Positions 1 to 8,548 are shown, numbered from the stretch's first letter. The stretch is 64,000 nucleotides of DNA from Pseudoalteromonas phenolica (GCF_005886345.1 NZ_PNEC01000043.1:1-64000); one strand, 5' to 3'. A program made the numbers and translations. Notes: generated by a model not told the origin, from the sequence alone.

Positions 1-7
1 AGCGGGC

Positions 8-354
8 GTTATGCGTCACTTTAAATCGCTGTCTTTAAAACGGTTTTTACTTAAAGTCTTTCCTTAAAGGTCAGTTTTTAGGTACGGTGACGTAATCAAA
101 ATTTAAGTTGGTCTTGGCTTTTCGTTTTTCAATTTAAGCTGTGACCAGAAAGGTCATTCACCAGTAGAGCGCTTCTTTGCAATTTTTGGTTCGGTGAGTG
201 TTTTTATAAATAAAAGTTTAGCTCGTTGGTGCAGGCGCAAGCGCTTTGAAAGTGGTGTGTCAACGCATAACAAGCAATTAAACAGGGATAAAAAACTTGC
301 GGGCTATTCGCTTCGCTCAATTTTAGCCCACAATTTTTTACCCGTTAATCGGGC
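8..354 (+). other. Integron gene cassette 1, no convincing CDS
   Basis: The cassette begins with the core GTTATGC at 8-14, preceded by GCGGGC, which is the usual end of the previous attC. Its own attC opens with GCATAAC at 265-271, the exact reverse complement of that core, as expected for one cassette. The 250 bases between hold no ORF with a believable start; a 71-codon frame at 194-409 runs through the attC and into the insertion sequence, so I do not call it a gene. The cassette is probably non-coding or carries a promoter or small RNA. The element boundaries are clear; function is unknown. Confidence 0.75.
265..354 (+). other. attC site of cassette 1, interrupted by an IS
   Basis: R'' is GCATAAC at 265-271 followed by AAGC. 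The site ends in CGGGC at 350-354, and its remaining R' core GTTATAC is found at 1718-1724 on the far side of the insertion sequence. Without the insertion the site would read CGGGCGTTATAC and be about 97 bp, with an internal imperfect inverted repeat (GCGGGCTA at 300-307 and TAGCCCAC at 324-331). The insertion separates L' from R', so normal recombination at this site is probably blocked. Confidence 0.8.
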
Positions 355-357
355 TAC

Positions 358-368
358 ATGGACACCCC
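358..368 (+). repeat. Subterminal inverted repeat, transposase-distal end
   Basis: ATGGACACCCC matches the reverse complement of 1700-1710 (ATGGACTCCCC) at 10 of 11 positions. The second, broken element has ATGGACTCCCC at 9193-9203. Confidence 0.85.
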
Positions 369-619
369 TTTGTCAAGCAATAGGTGTCTTCGACAACAAG
401 AAGATCTGACAGCAGCTCTACATTCGGCGTTTATTAGCTTTGCTACGCTATCGCCCTGATGATTTGCGCTTGAGCAATGACCTCATTCGTTAGACAGTAT
501 TTGCTACTTCCCGGCTAAACAGGTTTTATCGCTCTCGGTCTGACCGTGTTATCGTCAATTTCTATTGCTGAGACTCGGTGGGGTTAACCGTTTTGGTGAA
601 CCGCGCTTAGCTAATTAAA
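369..619 (-). ncRNA. Candidate bridge RNA/seekRNA region of the IS1111-type element
   Basis: This 250-bp non-coding stretch follows the transposase stop, the place where IS1111-group elements encode their guide RNA (bridge RNA or seekRNA). Short blocks are conserved with the broken element at 9204-9497 at nearly the same distance from the element end: CTCTACATTCGGC (416-428 and 9250-9262), ATTCGTTAGAC (485-495 and 9320-9330) and CTCGGTCTGACC (534-545 and 9372-9383). The block TCATTCGTTA at 483-492 equals the element tip plus attC core at 1712-1721. Such conservation without an ORF suggests a structured RNA. The RNA ends are not known; the strand is assumed to be that of the transposase. Confidence 0.65.
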
Positions 620-1642
620 TCACACATAATCAACCTGATATTCTTTGCCTGATTGTAATAGCGCCCAGATTAAACGGGCATTTTTTGCAGCCAACGCTAC
701 AACAGCACGTTTAAAACCCCGACGTTCAATCAAGCCTTGCACCCATAAACTGGTTTTGTCTGTTTTCGTTTTGCAGTTGGCAATCACAGCGCGAGCCCCA
801 TGGATGAGTGATGTTCGTATGTGCTTTTCACCGCGTTTACTAATGAGACCTAAATGAACGTTGCCACCCGTTGTGTATTGTCGTGGTACTAAGCCAACCC
901 ATGCTGCGAACTGGCGGCTAGAACTAAAGTGTTTCGCACCATTAACTGTCGCAACAACAGCGGTTGCAGTGACTTCACCAATGCCAGGTATGCTCACTAG
1001 TAATCGTGCAGCAGGCATTTGTTTAGAAAGCGCATAGAGTTGTCGGTCATATTTTAATATTTCTTGATTAAGCCCTTGTATGCTGAGCCACACATCGGTT
1101 AAGAGTTCACGAGCAAGCAGGGGTAAACCATTTTCAGCGTCTTCTAAAATACTGGAAATGGTATTTTGTGCTGGATAACGACCTTGGGGCATCACGATAC
1201 CAAACTCAGCAAGTAAACCGCGTAAGCGATTTATACTGGCGGTGCGGTCTTTTATTAAGCCTTGGCGAATACGATGTAGACACAGCACCGCTTGTTGCTC
1301 TTCACTTTTTATGGAGACAAACCGTGTTTTAGGACGAGCAACCGCTTCACAAATAGCTTCAGCATCATTGGCGTCATTCTTTTCTTTTTGGCGATAAGGA
1401 ATGACAAACTTAGATGCCATAATACGAACAGTATGACCGAGTTTAGTAAACGCTCTTGCCCGATAATGCGCACTTGAGCATGCTTCCATGCCAATTAAGC
1501 AAGGTGGCAATTTAGTAATTTCAGCTAAGAGATTGTTTCGTTTAATAGTTTTACGCAATTTGCACTTGCCATGCTCATCCACCCCATGGATACTAAAAAC
1601 ATATTTGGCTAAATCGATGCCAACAACTTTAATTAAAGACAT
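620..1642 (-). CDS. IS110-family (IS1111 group) transposase/recombinase, 340 aa
   Basis: The N-terminal half is a DEDD RuvC-like domain: D10 in VVGIDLAK, E53 in IGMEAC, and D90/D93 in KNDANDAE. The C-terminal half is the Transposase_20 domain with an HhH-like SIPGIGEVTA segment and the SRQFAAWVGL block, whose serine (about S242) is the catalytic serine in characterised family members. The length is normal and the frame uninterrupted, so the protein is probably active. A strong ribosome site (GAGGAGAG) precedes the ATG. The enzyme is expected to insert and excise the element under guidance of an RNA encoded just downstream. Confidence 0.95.
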   Translation of the reverse strand: MSLIKVVGIDLAKYVFSIHGVDEHGKCKLRKTIKRNNLLAEITKLPPCLIGMEACSSAHYRARAFTKLGHTVRIMASKFVIPYRQKEKNDANDAEAICEAVARPKTRFVSIKSEEQQAVLCLHRIRQGLIKDRTASINRLRGLLAEFGIVMPQGRYPAQNTISSILEDAENGLPLLARELLTDVWLSIQGLNQEILKYDRQLYALSKQMPAARLLVSIPGIGEVTATAVVATVNGAKHFSSSRQFAAWVGLVPRQYTTGGNVHLGLISKRGEKHIRTSLIHGARAVIANCKTKTDKTSLWVQGLIERRGFKRAVVALAAKNARLIWALLQSGKEYQVDYV

Positions 1643-1699
1643 ATGGACTCTCCTCGTTTTGGTTCAATTACCACTATGGCACATTGTGGTTAAGTGGTT

Positions 1700-1710
1700 G
1701 GGGAGTCCAT
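1700..1710 (-). repeat. Subterminal inverted repeat, transposase-proximal end
   Basis: GGGGAGTCCAT pairs with 358-368. It overlaps the region just upstream of the transposase start, so the repeat and the transposase promoter and leader are close together. Confidence 0.85.
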
Positions 1711-1717
1711 ATCATTC

Positions 1718-2923
1718 GTTATACGCAAAGGGTAAATTTGTGCACTATTTAAAAAATCTCATACTGATTTCCATTAGTATTTTTTCAATTTTTTCTTTTG
1801 CAGACGAAAAAGTTAATGTTGGTATAAAAGCTAAAAAAATTGTTGATAAGCACAGGGTTGCTTGGGATGGCATACGAAAACGTCCTATCTTGACCCATAT
1901 CTTTTATCCTACATTAGATAAACAGGTTGAGGCACTGAAACTGGGTGGAGGTGATATTGGCTTGTTTAACGCGGGGAATGTGGTCTGGAATGCAAAGCCT
2001 GTCATTTCGAAACCTAAACCATTAATTATTATGTCTCATGGAACTGGAGGCTCATCTCTTCAAATGTTATGGATTGCCAGTAAATTGGTTAAAAATGGTT
2101 ACATAGTTGCCGGTGTTAACCATCACGGTAACACTGCTGTTGAATCGAAAAAATATGCGGAGGGCTTCAAATTATGGTGGGAGCGAACTCAGGATCTAAA
2201 AGTAGTATTAACTAAATTAGAAAACGATATGTACTGGCGTCGACATATAGCGTTTGATCAAGTTGGTGTGGTGGGGTTTTCTCTAGGTGGTTATACAGCT
2301 TTATCAGCTTTAGGTGGGATTACAGATAAAGCTCTATTTTCTAAATTTTGCAAAAGTAAAGAGCGTGATTTTACTTGTGAGCCGCAAATTGAGTTTGCAG
2401 AAATTAATAAAGAATACGAAAAAGTGAAAAACTCCCCAATTGTAAAAAAATCAATATCGAAACAACATGACTCATTTAAGATTAGCCAAATAAAGGCTGG
2501 CCTTCTTATAGCGCCTGCAGTAGTGCGTTCTATTAGAGAAGATAGCATTAAAACCATTAATGTTCCGGTTAAAGTGGTAGTTGGAACAGAAGATAAAATT
2601 GCGCCTTCAAAAAACAATGCTAAAAGAGTCGCTTCGTTAGTGGCAGACAGCAAATATATGGAAATCAACAATGCAGGACACTACACATTTTTGTCTAAAT
2701 GCACCAAATATGGAAAAAACGTATTGCCTATTCTTTGTAATGATAATGGTGAGATAAATAGAAGCCAAGTACATGAAGATGTCAGCAATTCGGCTGTCAA
2801 GTTTTTCGACCAGGCGTTTGCGTATAACAAGCCTAGTCAGTCGGATTCTTAACATTGCCGGATTTTTTGCTTAACCGCTCTGCGGGCAAAAAAACGCCTA
2901 TGTTACTCACCGCTGCTTGGGGC
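1718..2923 (+). other. Integron gene cassette 2 (alpha/beta hydrolase)
   Basis: The leading core GTTATAC at 1718-1724 is the exact reverse complement of GTATAAC at 2822-2828, the R'' of the attC at its end. This pairing defines a 1206-bp cassette containing a single gene in the standard orientation. Confidence 0.8.
1740..2852 (+). CDS. Secreted alpha/beta hydrolase, cassette-borne
   Basis: The open frame extends upstream into the insertion sequence, but the real start is probably GTG at 1740: it follows AAAGGG at a suitable distance, lies just inside the cassette core at 1718-1724, and opens with a hydrophobic signal peptide ending SFA. The roughly 370-residue protein has an alpha/beta hydrolase pattern: HGTGGSS oxyanion loop, nucleophile elbow GFSLGGYTA, acid region VVGTEDKIAP and the histidine in NNAGHYTF. 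It resembles dienelactone hydrolase or PAF-acetylhydrolase-like enzymes; the substrate is not predictable. The stop codon lies inside the following attC, as in many cassettes. Its expression may have depended on upstream cassettes before the IS inserted. Confidence 0.85.
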   Translation: MHYLKNLILISISIFSIFSFADEKVNVGIKAKKIVDKHRVAWDGIRKRPILTHIFYPTLDKQVEALKLGGGDIGLFNAGNVVWNAKPVISKPKPLIIMSHGTGGSSLQMLWIASKLVKNGYIVAGVNHHGNTAVESKKYAEGFKLWWERTQDLKVVLTKLENDMYWRRHIAFDQVGVVGFSLGGYTALSALGGITDKALFSKFCKSKERDFTCEPQIEFAEINKEYEKVKNSPIVKKSISKQHDSFKISQIKAGLLIAPAVVRSIREDSIKTINVPVKVVVGTEDKIAPSKNNAKRVASLVADSKYMEINNAGHYTFLSKCTKYGKNVLPILCNDNGEINRSQVHEDVSNSAVKFFDQAFAYNKPSQSDS

Positions 2924-2930
2924 GTTAGGA
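2822..2930 (+). other. attC site of cassette 2
   Basis: R'' GTATAAC (2822-2828) followed by AAGC, and L'/R' GCTTGGGGCGTTAGG ending near 2930, enclose about 109 bp. The matching AAGC and GCTT arms and the terminal GCGTTAG are diagnostic. The next core would be GTTAGGA, but no reverse complement TCCTAAC was found downstream, so the following cassette is lost or the array ends here. Confidence 0.75.
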
Positions 2931-2948
2931 GTGGAACTTGATCCGATA

Positions 2949-2999
2949 ATGCACACATCTCCAAACGAGAAATGGGTGACAGATATCACGTATATTTAG
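2949..2999 (+). pseudogene. Remnant of an IS3-family transposase (OrfB)
   Basis: A short frame reads TSPNEKWVTDITYI and then stops. This matches the well-known NxKWVTDITYI block that opens the integrase (rve) core of IS3-family OrfB proteins, containing the first catalytic Asp. Nothing else of the element is recognisable on either side, so it is a deletion relic directly after the cassette array. Confidence 0.6.
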
Positions 3000-3087
3000 T
3001 TAACTTTTAAGTGTCGTGAAAGCTGATGAGATCAGTTGTTTTTTTTGACTAATTGCACATCATAAATGAATAAGCTCTAGCACAGAA

Positions 3088-3114
3088 GAAAGAGCAACAG
3101 ACGTGTTGCTCTTT
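3088..3114 (-). terminator. Terminator downstream of the chitinase gene
   Basis: Stem AGAGCAACA (3091-3099) and TGTTGCTCT (3104-3112) with a 4-base loop lies 20 bp beyond the chitinase stop; the tail is T-rich in both directions. Confidence 0.7.
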
Positions 3115-3133
3115 TCAAGTCAGTATGACCTCA

Positions 3134-5683
3134 TTATTCTTGATTCATTTGCGTTAATTTATCGCCAATGGGGCCTGAAAAATTATAGCCGTCATACTTA
3201 TCCCAGTTAATTGACCACGTCATTACACCGCCAAAGTTTTTATATTGTTGATTGGGTACAATTGTTCCGCATCTAGTACCTTTTGTAATGCAGTCTAACG
3301 CATCGTAAATGTTTTGCGTAGGTGCTTGCCCTGAATTGGCTGAGCGAGGGCCAGAGGGTAAACCAATCGCGACTTGGTCGTCTCTTAAAGGTTGAAAGCG
3401 CGTTCCATTAGCTAGATCAAACCCTTCGATCAGCATTTTCGCATGAGCAACCATCATATTCACAGTTCCCTCATTGGCTGAGCCTGGCTCATATGGATTG
3501 GGTAAGCCACCATTGTTGTACAATTGAACATGCAATAAATCTAAGGTATCACGCAATTCGTCTATTAGTGGTATATATGCTCCCCAAATACCCGAATAAG
3601 CAATCATGCCACCATGCACATATGGATGTTCTGGCGCCATAGTTAAATACATATCACCACCAATATTTTGCTCTATTTGCTTTAATGCTCGCGGTAATCG
3701 AGTTTGTATTTGTGAGCCGTGAACAAGGTTAGAGCCACTTTCATAATCAACGTCTAGTCCATCGAAGCCCCATTCTTGAATTATGGCTGTTAAACTAGAA
3801 ATAAAGTTCGCTTCATCCGCATCGGTGTTGAGGGTAATGGTCCCTTCTGCGCCCCCTAAACTCAGCACAATGATTTTCCCTTGCGCTTGAAGGTCTCTCA
3901 TGTCTCGTTTAAATTGCACGGGATCAATCGGTGGGCAATCTGAACGAATGTCTTCTTGAAAGAGGTTAAACTCAACGGTGCCATCAGAATCTCGTTTATT
4001 ATCAGCAAAAGCAATGTCTATAACATCCCAAGCGTTAGATATTTCATTGAGTGGGATAGGGCAACCTGCAGGGTTAACAAAGTTATGCCAATAACCAATT
4101 AACTTATGTTTTTTGCCAACTGGTGCATCGACTACCGAGACGCTTACTGCGTTACTGGTTGCTGTGTTGTTATTACTGTCAGTTGCAATGGCTGCAATGC
4201 TGTATGAGCCACTCGCTCCCGGCGTGTAAGTAGCTTTATATGGTGCGCTTGTATCTGTTGCAACAATTTGTCCATTAACACTAAAACTCACTGATGATAC
4301 TGAACCATCTAAAGCTGTGGCGTTTGCAGAAAGCGTGAGTGCTGAGCCGAGCGTAATTCTATCACCAGAAACTGGACTGGTTAATGAGGTAACTAAAGAT
4401 TGATCTGTTACATTAATCAACACACTTACTTCGGATGTATTGCCTTCATTATCGACTGCAATGGCCTGTAATTGTTTCTCACCTATTGTGTCAGGTGTCC
4501 ATTGTGTTGCATAAGGGGGAGTCGATATCACAGCAACTTGTTGTTGGTCTACCAACAATGTAACCGAGGTAACACGGCCATCTTGATCATTTGCTGAAAC
4601 ACTAATATCGAGAGGATTTGCAAGCAGAACGGTTGCATTGTCACTGGGAGAAGTAAAGACGACTTCAGGTGCAATGGCACAAACACTATTATCAACCCAT
4701 GCATCTTCCCAATAGAGGCCAACTCCTGGTTCGTATGCCCAAGTTGAATTAGACGAACACCAGCCAGCAATTTTACAAGTGAACTTATGGTTTACGTTTT
4801 CAACAACATCACCCGCTTGGTATGTTGCACCAGGGTTAAATGATGGCACACCTGCACAGCCACCAGAGCTATTATTTTCAACATTTAGCTCAACACTCTG
4901 AGAAAATGAGGTTGCTTGCTCATTGTCTATGGCTTTAGCTTGAAAACGATGTACGCCTTCAGTTGCTTGCCAAGTCACGTTATAAGGCGCTTCTGTAACA
5001 TTGCCTATTTCTACATTATCAACATAAAAACTAACCGATGAAATACTTCCGTCTATATCTGAAGCATCAGCACTCACGGTAACAAGGTCATCAACTTTCA
5101 ACTGTGAATTTGATGAAGGGCTAGTGAGCGTGACAATCGGTGAGGCATTTTGATCCGGGTCAATGACATTAATAACATGAGCCATCGACACTGTTTCACT
5201 GCCTTCATTGTCAATTGCTTTTGCTGTAACCGTATATTCACCTAATCCAGCTGTCCAATTGACTTGATATGGTGCAATGTTATCTATTGCCAAGCTTTGG
5301 CCATTCAAAAAGAATTCAACTTGAACGATCGTGCCATCAGTATCGTTCGCTTCTGCGCTGATGATAGCGCTGTCATTTTTGCTCAAGGTTGCCCCATTTA
5401 ATGGTGAGATTAATGAGACTAACGGTGATTGATTGCCATTAGAGCAAATACCTAAAGATGACCACTCTTGCCATGGTCCTGAATTATCGGCTGGGTTTTG
5501 ATTTTGTGTCCACCAATTGGCTTTGTAAGCATTCTGTTGATAGACAACTTGTTGTCCTGATGTATAGGCAACACTTGGTTGCCAAGACGATAAGGAAGAA
5601 CAATCAAATGCAAAACTTGTGATTGGGAGCAAAACCGAGCTTATAATCGCTGCGGTTAGTACTTTTCCTTTGTTAATTAACAT
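3134..5683 (-). CDS. Secreted multidomain GH18 chitinase, 849 aa
   Basis: A signal peptide (to about residue 25) is followed by a CBM5/12-type chitin-binding module (about 26-81, W and Y rich, GPWQEW), two Ig-like repeats (about 85-270), a second cysteine-containing CBM5/12-like module (about 275-338), two more Ig-like repeats, and a C-terminal GH18 catalytic domain from about 525. The GH18 signature DGLDVDYE lies at 641-648, with E648 the expected acid catalyst, and upstream VLSLGG is the usual SxGG strand. The enzyme should bind and hydrolyse chitin outside the cell. A good Shine-Dalgarno (AAGGGG) precedes the ATG. It is monocistronic. A role as endo- or exochitinase cannot be told from the sequence. 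Confidence 0.95.
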   Translation of the reverse strand: MLINKGKVLTAAIISSVLLPITSFAFDCSSLSSWQPSVAYTSGQQVVYQQNAYKANWWTQNQNPADNSGPWQEWSSLGICSNGNQSPLVSLISPLNGATLSKNDSAIISAEANDTDGTIVQVEFFLNGQSLAIDNIAPYQVNWTAGLGEYTVTAKAIDNEGSETVSMAHVINVIDPDQNASPIVTLTSPSSNSQLKVDDLVTVSADASDIDGSISSVSFYVDNVEIGNVTEAPYNVTWQATEGVHRFQAKAIDNEQATSFSQSVELNVENNSSGGCAGVPSFNPGATYQAGDVVENVNHKFTCKIAGWCSSNSTWAYEPGVGLYWEDAWVDNSVCAIAPEVVFTSPSDNATVLLANPLDISVSANDQDGRVTSVTLLVDQQQVAVISTPPYATQWTPDTIGEKQLQAIAVDNEGNTSEVSVLINVTDQSLVTSLTSPVSGDRITLGSALTLSANATALDGSVSSVSFSVNGQIVATDTSAPYKATYTPGASGSYSIAAIATDSNNNTATSNAVSVSVVDAPVGKKHKLIGYWHNFVNPAGCPIPLNEISNAWDVIDIAFADNKRDSDGTVEFNLFQEDIRSDCPPIDPVQFKRDMRDLQAQGKIIVLSLGGAEGTITLNTDADEANFISSLTAIIQEWGFDGLDVDYESGSNLVHGSQIQTRLPRALKQIEQNIGGDMYLTMAPEHPYVHGGMIAYSGIWGAYIPLIDELRDTLDLLHVQLYNNGGLPNPYEPGSANEGTVNMMVAHAKMLIEGFDLANGTRFQPLRDDQVAIGLPSGPRSANSGQAPTQNIYDALDCITKGTRCGTIVPNQQYKNFGGVMTWSINWDKYDGYNFSGPIGDKLTQMNQE

Positions 5684-6504
5684 GTAAAAACCCCTTTGTT
5701 GTTTTTTTGTGCAAAATCTAACTTAGCAGTTAATACTTGTTAATCAATTGTTATTTTGTTTTTGTTTATATCAGGGTGGTATAAAGAGTAAGACTCTGTG
5801 TTAAGCCCTATCAAAGAGTTTGATGTGTTTGACGACTAGCTTAGTGCATTAATTGTTATATTTATTAGAGTGTTACAGTAATGTTGATAGAGGAGAGTTA
5901 GATAATAAGATTACATAAAATCAATTGAAATAACATAAGTGAAATTTATTCACTTTTATATTTTTTGGTTAAATAACGGCGCTTTCCAAATCTAACAATG
6001 CGATTTTTGCTTTGTTACAGAAGGTAAAGAGAGTGGCTGTATTAATCAATGCCCACGTCTTAATGCCATTAAAGCTAAATCAGATATTACAATTTTACCT
6101 AAACATATGGCGCTTATATTTAGGTAATAGTTTCAAGTTTTAAGCTTTCCAACACTAAATCATAAAATAATTTTGGAGAAATCCCCAATACTGGATTTCA
6201 AATAGAAATTCAATTTTCATTTGATATGTTAAAGATTAAATATTAATAAGCTGACGCTGATATCATAAAAATGTAATAATTAACTTAGTTTTAATTAAAT
6301 ATTATCAACTTCACCCCTCATGATTTTTAATTGAATGCTCATTACTTTATTTTTAAATATTTATTGAATCTATGATTATAAATATTTTATTTTCAATGAA
6401 ATAATTATAACATGCTCTGGCAGCTCATGATGCTCTAAAAATTAATTTAAAGTATCTGGTTGCGATAAAATATAATTATAACTTAATCATTAAAGGAGAT
6501 TATA
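5684..6504. other. Long AT-rich intergenic region
   Basis: About 820 bp separate the divergent chitinase and fibrinogen-like genes. The stretch is very AT-rich with no ORF carrying a credible start. A 40-codon open run near 6009-6129 with no start may be a gene relic, but I cannot identify it. It must contain the promoters of both flanking genes; no clear operator stands out. Confidence 0.6.
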
Positions 6505-7839
6505 ATGATCAAGCATACACTATGGCTTTCAATGTTTGCATGTTCAAGTGCGATTGCGGTTAACGAGTACTCTGAAATTTCTGCAAATGATGCTTGGAAT
6601 ACGGTAAGTCATACAAATGGAAATCAATTATTTACCAGTGTACCCACCGACAAAGAGGCTGATGCTGGTGTAATTTCGTTAAAGCTAATTGATGGTAACT
6701 CAGAAATAAAATTCCAAGAATGGCCGTATCTTGATGGTGCTCATGGAAGCGAGGCGTTGGCGATTCTTTCTCTACCCTCTGGTCGACAAACACTATCCGA
6801 TGGCACAATTATAGAGGTTGGCACTTTTGAACTAGGAAAAGGCGAACAAAGAATTAGTTTCTTGGAGAAGTTTGAACACACACCTCACATTTTTCTATCC
6901 GGTCAGTCAAATAATAACCAACAAGCTTATGTCACCAGAGTACAAGGCGTATCTCAACATGGTTTTGTCGCCTTCAAACAAGGTGAAGAAAAATCGTCAA
7001 AGTTAAATGAAAAAGAGAAAGTTGCGTATATCGCAATATATGCATCTAATAATACTGGTAATTTCGATGGTCAGAACTTTATTCTTGACCAAGTGAAGAT
7101 TGATCACTCGAAGCCAACTGAGCAAACATATGGCCTTTTTCTTCAAGAGGAAAAGTCTAAAGATAATGAGTTGTCTCATATTGTTGAGCACGTCAATATC
7201 ATGAAATTTAACCAGTATATCTTTGCCCAAGATGTAACCTCATATGGAAGGGATACAGTGGCTCCAAGATTAGCTGACGATTTTGCTCAAACTCCAACAG
7301 GAAGTTCTTGTTCTGAGATTAAAGAGCAAAACCCTTTAGCCAATAGCGGCTACTACACCATCACTCCTGCTAATTCGGCTGCTATTGATGTTTATTGTAA
7401 TATGGATAAAGAATCGGGTGGCTGGACTTTATTTGCAAGACATAACATTTCATTAAGCTCTGTTAAGGCTGTAGATGCAGTAAAACATGATGATTGGGGT
7501 GTAATGAATGATACGGATTGGCAAGCTGTTAGAGATAACATGCAATATGGCCTTATGTTTGTTGATAGTAGCGGAAAAGTTGGCATTGTTGAGAAAAGTG
7601 CTTTATTGAACGCATCATGTATTTCACTACCTGAAACAGATTCATTGGCAAATAACCCTGCACCTTATGGTCGAATTTGGCACACTGAAACATCAGGGTG
7701 TAGTGGCACAGGTGGCGATTACAGTGAAGCAATCATAAATGTTGGTTGGTCACATGTTTATAACTTCACAGGTGTATTTACGAAGTGGCAGTTTAGTGGT
7801 GGTTACACATCAAGCATTGTTGAATACTATATTAAGTAA
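6505..7839 (+). CDS. Secreted protein with C-terminal fibrinogen-like GGGWT-type domain, 444 aa
   Basis: The start follows a perfect AAGGAG at 6493-6498. Residues 1-18 form a signal peptide. A middle beta-rich region (about 80-200, VGTFELGKGEQ through KVAYIAIYASN) is not assigned. The C-terminal part has the bacterial fibrinogen-like pattern: paired cysteines and VYCNMDKESGGWTLFARH, close to the YCDxxxxGGGWT signature. Such domains bind carbohydrates in animal ficolins; their role in bacteria is mostly unknown, though adhesion or glycan binding is plausible. It stands alone next to a chitinase, and a terminator follows. The AT-rich surroundings and nearby IS relics suggest transfer. Confidence 0.75.
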   Translation: MIKHTLWLSMFACSSAIAVNEYSEISANDAWNTVSHTNGNQLFTSVPTDKEADAGVISLKLIDGNSEIKFQEWPYLDGAHGSEALAILSLPSGRQTLSDGTIIEVGTFELGKGEQRISFLEKFEHTPHIFLSGQSNNNQQAYVTRVQGVSQHGFVAFKQGEEKSSKLNEKEKVAYIAIYASNNTGNFDGQNFILDQVKIDHSKPTEQTYGLFLQEEKSKDNELSHIVEHVNIMKFNQYIFAQDVTSYGRDTVAPRLADDFAQTPTGSSCSEIKEQNPLANSGYYTITPANSAAIDVYCNMDKESGGWTLFARHNISLSSVKAVDAVKHDDWGVMNDTDWQAVRDNMQYGLMFVDSSGKVGIVEKSALLNASCISLPETDSLANNPAPYGRIWHTETSGCSGTGGDYSEAIINVGWSHVYNFTGVFTKWQFSGGYTSSIVEYYIK

Positions 7840-7872
7840 CTTTTGGTAGAGTAATTAAAGTTCTGCATAATG

Positions 7873-7905
7873 AAAAGTCAAGTCAAAATGTGTCTTGGCT
7901 TTTTT
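7873..7905 (+). terminator. Terminator of the fibrinogen-like gene
   Basis: Stem AAGTCAAG (7875-7882) and CTTGGCTT (7894-7901, with one G-T pair) followed by a run of six T. Confidence 0.7.
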
Positions 7906-8314
7906 ATCTTAATATATAAACAATATATTTTAACCTCCTAATTAATTAAATAAAAATCTAAAAAATTACAAATATGTCAAATTCTAAGGATTTCAATTTT
8001 ATTATTTTGTCTACAATATCGTTAAATATTAAATGCTGTTTAGTAGCTTTATAAAATTTACCATGACATAAATAACTTTAATTAGACCCACTCAAAGCAT
8101 CATATTGTAAAACTCAGTAAATAAACTTATCGCGTTCAATGTATTCGTTTATCTATTTATAAACCAAAAGAGAAAATTTTAAACGATCTAAACGATTTTC
8201 AGTATTTTTGCACTTATGGTAATTTAATCACTGAGTAAATCAGAACGAGTACTGAGAATGGGGCTTTTAGATTGAGACGATAGGTTTGGAATATGAAAAT
8301 GCCAAAAATACATC
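7906..8314. other. AT-rich stretch without genes
   Basis: About 400 bp of very AT-rich DNA lie between the terminator and a transposase relic. No ORF, repeat or RNA gene is apparent. Confidence 0.5.
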
Positions 8315-8494
8315 CATAAAACGAAGTGAAGAGTTGCACTGGAGTATTTAGATTTCGAACTGACGAATGAGCTTTTTAATAGCGGTTTTAGCAGAAGATA
8401 TACGGCCAAAGTGAATGGGTTGTGCCCCTCGATTGTCTTCAATGTAGGCTACTTCCACAAACTCTTTATGAGTAGTTAAGCCAATGAAAAGTAT
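8315..8494 (-). pseudogene. N-terminal relic of a different IS110-family transposase
   Basis: Reading the minus strand from about 8493 gives ILFIGLTTHKEF, then VEVAYIEDNRGAQP, a stop, and in a shifted frame KYSSATLHFVL. This matches the start of an IS110-family subgroup (LFIGLDTHKEFVEVAY... then YP.ATLHFVYEA). The first catalytic Asp is changed to Thr, there is a frameshift, and the rest is missing. The relic ends exactly where a cassette core (GTTATGT, 8495-8501) begins. Confidence 0.65.
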
Positions 8495-8548
8495 GTTATG
8501 TTAAGTCATGCTAGCCTCTGCTATTTAGTTATTTGACAAACTAATTAT

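Larger units (their letters stand above)
355..1717 (-). mobile_element. Intact IS1111-type (IS110 family) element inserted in attC
   Basis: The 1363-bp element carries subterminal inverted repeats ATGGACACCCC (358-368) and GGGGAGTCCAT (1700-1710), with a 3-bp tip (TAC, 355-357) on one side and a 7-bp tip (ATCATTC, 1711-1717) on the other. That 3/7 arrangement is typical of the IS1111 subgroup. No target duplication is seen: removing the element joins CGGGC to GTTATAC and restores a canonical attC end. Elements of this type that target cassette attC sites are known as the IS1111-attC group. It contains one full-length transposase gene and a long non-coding part downstream of it. It appears intact. 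Confidence 0.9.

Noticed and set aside
194..409. A 71-codon ORF in cassette 1
   Set aside because: It runs through the attC and into the insertion sequence, so its end did not exist before insertion; no ribosome site or recognisable protein.
1488..1739. N-terminal extension of the alpha/beta hydrolase frame
   Set aside because: It lies inside the IS, antisense to the transposase. The cassette core and a signal peptide place the start at 1740.
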